Below are positions 1 to 4,485 of a stretch of DNA of 6,008 bases, piece after piece. A program made the position numbers and the translations under genes. Numbering within the stretch: the first letter of the stretch is position 1; each line of letters starts with the position of its first letter. The notes below the pieces were generated by a model. That model did not search any database and was not told the DNA's origin. It saw nothing but the letters and a program-made list of their open reading frames with translations. The stretch is taken from assembly GCA_026393775.1 (NCBI GenBank), contig JAPKZM010000058.1, positions 1 to 6,008 of the forward strand. Reading direction: 5' to 3'. Source of the stretch: Candidatus Aminicenantota bacterium (lineage in GTDB: Bacteria; Acidobacteriota; Aminicenantia; UBA2199).

Positions 1-1113
1 ATGGATAACCAGGGGCGCAACTTGTTCAGCCCTGGCGATAATAAGAATTCCCGGCTGGTTTTTTTATGCTTTTTAAGCGGATTTATTTACGGCATGAACC
101 GCTTCCATGACTTGTTGCAGGCGGTGCTGGCTTCTCCCGGCAACGAACTACGATTGGGTGGCCATGAAGCGCCGCCGGCTATCATTTCTGTCTTTTTAGG
201 GGCTGAGTTGCAGGGGATAATCGATGATCCTCAGGCCTTTGTAGCCGGAAAATTCAGAAAATCGAAAATGGTTCGCTTCGAAGAATTCGTGCCGGCGATC
301 CTCCACGATCTCTCTGATCGCAACCGAACTTCACCTGTGGCATTCACCGGAAACAAGTTCGAATTTCGTATGCCCGGATCGTCGGCTTCGCTGGCTTTTC
401 CGATCTCAGTGATCAACCTGCTTGTTTCGGCCGGTTTAACGGAAGTATACAAGGCCATTGAGAAAACCAGGGACGAAAAAGCATTGATCCATAAATTGCA
501 GCATATCATCAGTGAAAACTCAGGCATTGTTTTTGCCGGCGATAACTATAATTCCGACTGGCATAAGGAAGCCCGCAAACGAAAATTGTATATCCCGGTT
601 TCGGTACCGGAGACGGTTGATCGTCTGAAAGAAGAAAAAAATATACACTTGTTCGAGACATTTGCCATCCTTTCCCGCGAAGAGATCAACGCCCGTGCCG
701 ATATCAAAATCGAAATTTATATTAAAACCGTGGAAATGGAATTGCGCGTCGCCCGTAATCTTTTGCGTGTTTATATTATTCCTGCGGCGCTTAAAAACCA
801 AGCCATGCTTCTTGAGGCCATCCGTCAGTTTCCTCAGGAAATCTTGGCCAAGAAACCGGCCCTGCTCAAAAATCAGCTCGCATTTATCGCCAAGTTTACT
901 GAGAAGATAAACCGGGCAATGGAGATGATTTCTTTGTTGGATGAAGATAATGATAGACTGAAAGAAGGAACTGATCGTACTCGGGCGCAATTTTGTACCC
1001 AGGTCATCAGGCCGCACTTGGCCGAGGCGGGCGTCCTAGTCGAAAAGCTCGAGGAGCGCGTCGATCGCGAATTCTGGACCCTGCCGCGCCTGGCCGACAT
1101 GCTGTTCCGATAG
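1..1113 (+). CDS. glnN: Type III glutamine synthetase, C-terminal part (5' end outside window)
   Basis: GlnN-type glutamine synthetases make glutamine from glutamate, ammonia and ATP in the cytoplasm, usually as large oligomers of subunits of about 700 residues. Only the last 370 residues are visible. The opening DNQGRNLFSPG matches an internal stretch of the family, so the ATG at base 1 is probably an internal Met and the gene continues to the left. Family landmarks in order are GNELRLGGHEAPPAI at visible residues 47-61 (family form close to GNDHRLGANEAPPAI), DRNRTSP at 106-112, GNKFEFR at 117-123, a helical region with KTVEMELRVARN near 242-253, and a WTLPRLADMLF ending typical of GSIII. 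The first-motif changes (H to L, AN to GH) are unusual by my memory of the consensus. The stop codon lies inside the left arm of a hairpin. GC is clearly lower (about 45-50% in lines counted by eye) than in dcp or hppA. The family call is firm; a divergent paralogue with altered activity is possible. Confidence 0.88.
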   Translation: MDNQGRNLFSPGDNKNSRLVFLCFLSGFIYGMNRFHDLLQAVLASPGNELRLGGHEAPPAIISVFLGAELQGIIDDPQAFVAGKFRKSKMVRFEEFVPAILHDLSDRNRTSPVAFTGNKFEFRMPGSSASLAFPISVINLLVSAGLTEVYKAIEKTRDEKALIHKLQHIISENSGIVFAGDNYNSDWHKEARKRKLYIPVSVPETVDRLKEEKNIHLFETFAILSREEINARADIKIEIYIKTVEMELRVARNLLRVYIIPAALKNQAMLLEAIRQFPQEILAKKPALLKNQLAFIAKFTEKINRAMEMISLLDEDNDRLKEGTDRTRAQFCTQVIRPHLAEAGVLVEKLEERVDREFWTLPRLADMLFR

Positions 1114-1170
1114 TCACACTTTGGTTTCAGCAAGGTCTGTAAGTGGCTGAAACCAACTAGTGTGACTATC
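1109..1170. repeat. Bulged hairpin 1, overlapping the glnN stop codon
   Basis: The left arm 1109-1131 and right arm 1146-1170 form 23 base pairs, interrupted only by an unpaired CT at 1157-1158 on the right arm (AG on the complementary strand). There are 12 pairs outside the bulge and 11 inside, with a 14-nt loop at 1132-1145 containing GGTCTGTAAGTG. The glnN stop codon 1111-1113 is inside the left arm. No T-run follows, so it does not look like an ordinary intrinsic terminator. Its loop is nearly identical to that of the hairpin at 4312-4370. Confidence 0.9.
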
Positions 1171-1183
1171 CCCGAAGGGGATA
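1167..1183. repeat. Short hairpin with GAA triloop
   Basis: TATCCCC at 1167-1173 pairs with GGGGATA at 1177-1183 across a GAA loop, giving a 7-bp stem. Its left arm shares bases 1167-1170 with the foot of hairpin 1, so both cannot be fully formed at once. It has no T-run. It could be a small switch or stacking element between larger hairpins, or simply part of the array. Confidence 0.6.
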
Positions 1184-1185
1184 TA

Positions 1186-1222
1186 CAAATCAATTCCTCA
1201 CCCGACGGTTCGGGATGATTTG
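1186..1222. repeat. Imperfect hairpin with asymmetric internal loop
   Basis: CAAATCA at 1186-1192 pairs with TGATTTG at 1216-1222, and CCCGA at 1201-1205 pairs with TCGGG at 1210-1214. Eight unpaired bases on the left face one on the right. TCA occurs twice on the left arm (1190-1192 and 1198-1200), so the outer pairing can slip. It is less regular than the AG-bulged hairpins and may be a decayed relative or unrelated. Confidence 0.5.
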
Positions 1223-1226
1223 AACT

Positions 1227-1314
1227 ATACCAACACTAGATGTTTTTGCACTATGGTTCCATACAAAATGATTGTTCTGTGGAACCATCTAGTGCAAAAA
1301 CATAGTGTTGGTAT
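1227..1314. repeat. Bulged hairpin 2, long stem with two offset bulges
   Basis: Two 35-nt arms (1227-1261 and 1280-1314) form 33 base pairs around an 18-nt loop. Each arm has a 2-nt bulge at a different level: AG or GA at 1238-1240 on the left, 12 pairs from the foot, and TC or CT at 1288-1290 on the right, 8 pairs from the loop. Both bulges lie in CTAG (CACTAGATG on the left, CATCTAGTG on the right), opposite CATAGTG or CACTATG. A second possible stem, GGTAT at 1310-1314 with ATACC at 1322-1326 around an A-rich loop, competes for the foot. No T-run follows directly on the plus strand. Confidence 0.92.
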
Positions 1315-1330
1315 GAAAAAGATACCGTGT

Positions 1331-1366
1331 GTAGGGGTTTGATTAATCAAACCCCTACGTTTTTAC
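1331..1366 (+). terminator. Perfect 28-nt palindrome with T-run: probable terminator
   Basis: Bases 1331-1358 are an exact palindrome (GTAGGGGTTTGATT and its complement). The central GATTAATC would have to open as a loop, leaving about 10 strong pairs. On the plus strand the stem is followed by G and five T (1360-1364), the layout of an intrinsic terminator for transcription coming from glnN, about 220 bases after its stop. The dcp stop codon (complement of 1363-1365) overlaps the T-run. In the dcp direction the stem is followed by ACACACGG, a poor U-tract, so termination of dcp mRNA here is less certain. Confidence 0.75.
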
Positions 1367-3480
1367 TTTGTCTCCGGCAGCAAGCCGCGGCCTTTGAGCA
1401 GGGGCTCGATTTTTGGCTCGGCGCCGCGGAAGCGCTTGTACAAGGTCATGGTGTCCTCAGTGCCGAACTTTTCCAGGATGTTCTGGCGGAATGATTTGGC
1501 TGTGGCCGGATCGAAGATTCCCTTCTCTTTGAAAGCCTCATACGCGTCTTTGTCGAGGACCTCAGCCCAGATATAACTGTAGTAGCCGGCGGCATAACCG
1601 GAGATCATGTGGTTGAAGTAGGTGCTGCGGTAGCGGGGGACGATGGCCGGGATAAGTCCCAGCGAGGCCATGGCCCCGGTTTCAAAGCTGCGCACGTCGA
1701 AGGATTCTCCGGCTCTCAAGGTATGCCAGGCCATGTCCAAAAATGAAGCGGCCAGGTATTCCACCGTCGCAAATCCCTGGTTGAACAGACTGCTGTTTTT
1801 TATTTTTTCCACCAGCGAGTCCGGAATCACCTCGCCAGTCTGGTAGTGGCGGGCGTAGAGCTTGAGCAATTCGGGCTCCAGTGCCCAGTTCTCCATGATC
1901 TGCGACGGCAATTCCACCGCGTCGCGGGGAGTGGTGCGGTCGCGATAGATTCCATTGGAAAACAGCGTGCGCAGCGAGTGGCCGAACTCGTGGAAAAAGG
2001 TATTGACTTCGTCGATGCTCAGCAGCGAGGGGGCGCCGGCGGCGGGGCGAGTGAAGTTGCAGACCAGGAAGGAGATCGGCGCCACGCGCTTGCCCTTTTC
2101 ATAGTATTCTTCCCTCAGTCCACCCGACCAGGCGCCGCCGCGTTTGCCTGGGCGGGGATGGAAATCCATGTAGAGCAGGCCGACATGGCCGCCATTGGCC
2201 TCCTTGACCTCATAGACCTGGACCTCTGGGTGGTAGATGGGAAGGCCTTCCAACTTGACGAACTTCAAACCGTACAGTTTATTGCACAGGGTGAAAATCC
2301 CCTGCTTCACGTTTTCCAGGGAGAAATAGGGGCGGAGGGCCGAGTCGTCGAAGGCGTATTTTTCCTGGCGGAGTTTTTCGGCGTAGTGCCACCAGTCCCA
2401 GGAGGCCAGGCTGAAGCCGCCCTTCTCGCGGTCGATGATCGCCTGCATCTCGGCCGCTTCCTGCTCGGCCCGGGCTAGCGCCGGCGACCACAGCCTTTGC
2501 AGGAAGGCCATGACCGTATCCGGGTTCTTGGCCATGCGCTCCTCGAGTACGAAGTTGGCGTAGGTCGGGTAGCCGAGCAGTTGGGCGCGTTCGACGCGCA
2601 GGGCAATTATCTTTTTGAGTGTTTCCTTGTTGTCGTTGCCATTGTCGCGGTCGCCGCGCATGCAGTAGGCCCGGTACAGCTGCTCGCGCAGGTCGCGCCG
2701 CGTCGAATACTGCAAGAAGGGGATCCAGCTTGGTTTCTGGGCGGTGAACACCCATTTCCCGGGCATGTTCATGGTTCGGGCCGTCTCGGCCGCCGTGGTA
2801 ACGTTGCCGTCAGGGAGCCCGGCCAGGTCATCCTTGTTTCCGACGACGATATAGGAGGAGTTGGTCTCGGCCAGCAGGTTCTCGCCGAACTTCAATCCCA
2901 GCAGGGAGAGCTCGGCGTTGAGCGCGCGCAAGCGGGCTTTTCCGGCCGCGTCCAGCAGGGCGCCGTTGCGGATGAAGCCCTTGTAGGTATTCTCCAGCAG
3001 GAAGCTTTCCTCGGGAGTAAGGGTCAGTTTTTTCCTCTGCTCGTATACCGCCTTGACCCGGGCGAATAGCTTTTCGTTCAGGTTGATGTTGTCCCGGTGG
3101 GCCGACAGCAGCGGCGACACGTCGCGGGCGAGGGCCTGAAGGTCAGGGCTGGTCTCGGCGCTTAGCAGGGCGTAGAAGACGGCGTTGACGTCGTTCAGGA
3201 AGAGTCCGCCGTGGTCCATGGCAACGATGGTGTTGGCGAAACTCGGCGCTTGCCTCCTGCCGGCGATGGCATCGATTTCGGCTTGTTCCCTCTTGATGCC
3301 CTCTTTGAAGGCGGGCAGGTAGTGCTCCTTGGTTATCTTGTCGAAGGGCGGCACCCGGAACGGCGTGGTGCGCGCCTTGAAAAACGGGTTGTCTTTCTGG
3401 TTGCCCTGGGCCGCGGCCGGCTGGCTCCATAAAAGGCCTAGGCAGAGTAGTGTCAATATTATTATCAAAGATCGTTTCAT
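1363..3480 (-). CDS. dcp: Secreted M3-family peptidyl-dipeptidase (Dcp-like zinc metallopeptidase)
   Basis: The 705-residue protein belongs to the M3 (thimet oligopeptidase/Dcp) family, which cleaves short peptides inside a deep channel; Dcp members release C-terminal dipeptides. A signal peptide is clear: MKR, a hydrophobic stretch over residues 5-18, then PAAA before Q25, so the enzyme should act in the periplasm or outside the cell. The zinc site is HEFGH at 497-501 with the third ligand Glu523 in VELPSQIMENW. FNHMISGYAAGYYSYIW at 622-638 supplies the conserved His and Tyr residues of the substrate site. The end, EPKIEPLLKGRGL, is typical of Dcp. Family members are about 680-720 residues, so this is full length. 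Two local oddities are a His-to-Arg change after the zinc motif (HEFGHSLR instead of HEFGHxxH) and a loop to Glu523 about three residues shorter than in thimet oligopeptidase. A strong Shine-Dalgarno fixes the start. Dipeptidyl specificity is inferred from similarity. Confidence 0.93.
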   Translation of the reverse strand: MKRSLIIILTLLCLGLLWSQPAAAQGNQKDNPFFKARTTPFRVPPFDKITKEHYLPAFKEGIKREQAEIDAIAGRRQAPSFANTIVAMDHGGLFLNDVNAVFYALLSAETSPDLQALARDVSPLLSAHRDNINLNEKLFARVKAVYEQRKKLTLTPEESFLLENTYKGFIRNGALLDAAGKARLRALNAELSLLGLKFGENLLAETNSSYIVVGNKDDLAGLPDGNVTTAAETARTMNMPGKWVFTAQKPSWIPFLQYSTRRDLREQLYRAYCMRGDRDNGNDNKETLKKIIALRVERAQLLGYPTYANFVLEERMAKNPDTVMAFLQRLWSPALARAEQEAAEMQAIIDREKGGFSLASWDWWHYAEKLRQEKYAFDDSALRPYFSLENVKQGIFTLCNKLYGLKFVKLEGLPIYHPEVQVYEVKEANGGHVGLLYMDFHPRPGKRGGAWSGGLREEYYEKGKRVAPISFLVCNFTRPAAGAPSLLSIDEVNTFFHEFGHSLRTLFSNGIYRDRTTPRDAVELPSQIMENWALEPELLKLYARHYQTGEVIPDSLVEKIKNSSLFNQGFATVEYLAASFLDMAWHTLRAGESFDVRSFETGAMASLGLIPAIVPRYRSTYFNHMISGYAAGYYSYIWAEVLDKDAYEAFKEKGIFDPATAKSFRQNILEKFGTEDTMTLYKRFRGAEPKIEPLLKGRGLLPETK

Positions 3481-3490
3481 GGCTGCAATT

Positions 3491-3496
3491 CCTCCT
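3491..3496 (-). promoter_or_regulatory. Ribosome binding site of dcp
   Basis: The minus strand reads AGGAGG (plus strand CCTCCT), ten bases before the ATG at 3480-3478. It is a consensus Shine-Dalgarno at slightly long spacing and supports the chosen start, which also places the signal peptide at the N terminus. Confidence 0.85.
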
Positions 3497-3515
3497 CGCG
3501 TGTCGCCTGTTATGA

Positions 3516-3544
3516 TTTATATATGGAACCCCGGAGCTTGTCAA
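3516..3544 (-). promoter_or_regulatory. Sigma70-type promoter of dcp
   Basis: Read on the minus strand, a perfect -35 TTGACA (3544-3539) is followed by exactly 17 bases and then TATAAA (3521-3516) as the -10 element. Transcription should begin around 3507-3510, giving a leader of about 30 bases that contains the AGGAGG site. This is a near-consensus housekeeping promoter and implies fairly strong expression unless it is repressed. Confidence 0.85.
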
Positions 3545-3553
3545 TATGCTCCG
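3532..3553. promoter_or_regulatory. Inverted repeat flanking the dcp -35 box, possible operator
   Basis: CGGAGC at 3532-3537 and GCTCCG at 3548-3553 are exact inverted repeats separated by ten bases, and the dcp -35 hexamer (3539-3544) lies between them. A dimeric regulator bound here would block RNA polymerase at dcp and could also affect the divergent aat promoter. No regulator gene is visible. A 6-bp repeat can arise by chance, so this is tentative. Confidence 0.35.
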
Positions 3554-3572
3554 TGCATGGGCGGCCCTTGTC

Positions 3573-3581
3573 TGCTAAAAT
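3573..3581 (+). promoter_or_regulatory. Extended -10 promoter of aat
   Basis: TGCTAAAAT gives TG, one base, then TAAAAT (five of six matches to TATAAT), which is an extended -10 element. The region 16-18 bases upstream has no good -35 hexamer, as is often the case for extended -10 promoters. The expected start near 3588 leaves a leader of about 30 bases before aat. Confidence 0.6.
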
Positions 3582-3605
3582 AGTTCCATGGACCTCCAAA
3601 TGGAT

Positions 3606-3609
3606 AGGA
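3606..3609 (+). promoter_or_regulatory. Ribosome binding site of aat
   Basis: AGGA lies seven bases before the ATG at 3617. Nearby upstream ATGs at 3588 and 3600 are out of frame with the conserved protein, so 3617 is the start supported by both the RBS and the protein match. Confidence 0.7.
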
Positions 3610-3616
3610 TTACACG

Positions 3617-4351
3617 ATGCCTGTTTTCAGCCTGACCGGCAAAACCGATTTTCCTCCGCCATCCCGGGCCGGGCCGGCAGGCCTCCTGGCGCTGGGCGGG
3701 GACCTGTCGCCGCAACGGTTACTGAGAGCTTATGGCCGCGGCATCTTTCCCTGGTACGAGGAGGGTCAGCCCATCCTCTGGTGGTCGCCCGACCCGCGCT
3801 TTGTCCTTTTTCCGGCCGAGATCCACGTCGCGCGTAGCCTAAGAAAGATCCTGGATAAAAACATATTCCGCCTGAGCTTTGACCGCGCCTTCGGCGAAGT
3901 CATCGCCGGCTGCGCCCGGCCGCGGTTCGGTCAGGGCGGGACCTGGATCACGCCGGAAATGCGCCGCGCCTTCATCACAATGCATCGGCTGGGTTATGCC
4001 CACTCCATTGAAGCATGGCATGGTGGCCAGCTTGCCGGCGGACTGTATGGGATATCTCTCGGACGCTGTTTTTTCGCTGAATCGATGTTTCACAATGAAG
4101 CCAACGCGTCCAAGGCCGCCTTGATCGCATTAGCCCTGTTCTTACGAAAAATGGAATTTGTCCTCATCGATTGCCAGCTACACTCGCCGCACCTGGCCGC
4201 CTGGGGAGCCCGTCCGATCCCGCGCCGGCAATATCTGGAATGGCTGCGTGGGGGGTTATCCAGCAAGACATTGCGCGGCAATTGGCAGAAACTTTTCTCC
4301 TTACAGGAGACATACTTTCACTATGATTTCAACCGGTCTTTAAGTGATTGA
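3617..4351 (+). CDS. aat: Leucyl/phenylalanyl-tRNA--protein transferase
   Basis: Aat moves Leu or Phe from charged tRNA onto N-terminal Lys or Arg of cytoplasmic proteins, creating N-degrons read by ClpS for ClpAP degradation. The 244-residue product carries the family blocks in order: GLLALGGDLSPQRLL at 22-36 with GIFPW at 42-46, ILWWSPDPR at 53-61, GTWITP at 108-113, HSIEAW at 129-134, AESMF at 154-158, NASKAAL at 163-169, LIDCQ at 183-187 and GARPIPRRQYL at 197-207. Glu155, Asp185 and Gln187 match the catalytic-site residues of the E. coli enzyme. The normal family end (E. coli LFSPQE) is matched by LFSLQE at 226-231. Here 13 more residues follow, encoded almost entirely by a hairpin that also contains the stop codon. 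The tail is therefore probably a by-product of hairpin insertion rather than a functional domain. The gene stands alone and is divergent from dcp. Confidence 0.96.
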   Translation: MPVFSLTGKTDFPPPSRAGPAGLLALGGDLSPQRLLRAYGRGIFPWYEEGQPILWWSPDPRFVLFPAEIHVARSLRKILDKNIFRLSFDRAFGEVIAGCARPRFGQGGTWITPEMRRAFITMHRLGYAHSIEAWHGGQLAGGLYGISLGRCFFAESMFHNEANASKAALIALALFLRKMEFVLIDCQLHSPHLAAWGARPIPRRQYLEWLRGGLSSKTLRGNWQKLFSLQETYFHYDFNRSLSD

Positions 4352-4370
4352 AATCATCTAGTGAAAGTAT
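4312..4370. repeat. Bulged hairpin 3, inside the 3' end of aat
   Basis: The left arm 4312-4332 and right arm 4348-4370 form 21 base pairs with one 2-nt bulge, TC or CT at 4357-4359, in CATCTAGTG on the right arm. The 15-nt loop 4333-4347 contains GGTCTTTAAGTG, 11 of 12 bases identical to the loop of hairpin 1. The aat coding sequence runs through the left arm and loop and stops in the right arm (TGA 4349-4351). No T-run follows. Confidence 0.92.
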
Positions 4371-4427
4371 ATCATCACTAGATGTTTTCAGCGGTTATCC
4401 AAGCTGGCTGAAAACATAGTGATGATA
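4370..4427. repeat. Bulged hairpin 4, directly abutting hairpin 3
   Basis: The left arm 4370-4392 and right arm 4407-4427 form 21 base pairs around a 14-nt loop. One AG or GA bulge at 4380-4382 lies in CACTAGATG on the left arm, opposite CATAGTG. The inner stem TTTTCAGC/GCTGAAAA resembles that of hairpin 1. It begins where hairpin 3 ends, and its bulge is on the opposite arm, so the CTAG motifs of hairpins 3 and 4 face each other as an inverted pair. Confidence 0.9.
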
Positions 4428-4428
4428 G

Positions 4429-4464
4429 ACCGATCAGATCCGCCAGGATAGGCGGATGATCGGT
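4429..4464. repeat. Bulged hairpin 5, short GC-rich member of the array
   Basis: The left arm 4429-4444 and right arm 4451-4464 form 14 base pairs around the 6-nt loop AGGATA. The only interruption is an AG or GA bulge at 4436-4438 on the left arm. The context is TCAGATCC rather than CTAGATG, so the bulge rule is kept while the flanking sequence differs. It starts one base after hairpin 4 and ends 16 bases before the hppA stop codon. It could contribute to ending hppA transcription, although no T-run is present on either side. Confidence 0.8.
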
Positions 4465-4470
4465 GCTGCG

Positions 4471-4485
4471 GCTGAGTAAGTCAGC
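4471..4485. repeat. Small hairpin overlapping the hppA stop codon
   Basis: GCTGA at 4471-4475 pairs with TCAGC at 4481-4485 around the loop GTAAG. The hppA stop codon (complement of 4481-4483) lies in the stem. With only five pairs it could be chance. It is noted because it extends the row of hairpins without a gap of more than a few bases. Confidence 0.4.

Noticed and set aside
1..3. ATG at base 1 as the true start of the glutamine synthetase
   Set aside because: The following residues align to the middle of type III glutamine synthetases, so the gene most likely extends beyond the window.
520..1193. Minus-strand open frames opposite glnN and its 3' end
   Set aside because: They are antisense to conserved glutamine synthetase sequence, have no RBS that I can see and have no family resemblance.
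1231..1306. Kink-turn motif at the GA bulge
   Set aside because: A kink-turn needs a three-base bulge followed by tandem G-A pairs; here a two-base bulge is flanked by Watson-Crick pairs.
1227..1314. Integron attC site
   Set aside because: attC also has extrahelical bases and TACCAAC/GTTGGTA at the foot looks similar, but RYYYAAC/GTTRRRY is not met, the other hairpins lack it entirely, gene orientations alternate and no integrase is visible.
1846..3069. Long plus-strand open frames of 210 and 190 codons opposite dcp
   Set aside because: They lie antisense to a clearly conserved peptidase in GC-rich DNA, and their products show no recognisable domain.
1109..4464. Classical REP elements with a RAYT transposase
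   Set aside because: Stem sequences differ widely between copies, the GTAG/GGAG foot motif is not seen and no transposase gene is in the window. A distant analogue cannot be excluded.
4312..4464. Ordinary intrinsic terminators for aat and hppA
   Set aside because: None of the three stems is followed by a T-run on either strand, and a bulge of constant sequence has no role in termination.
1109..4464. CRISPR array
   Set aside because: There are no identical direct repeats with regular spacers; the units are hairpins with different stem sequences.
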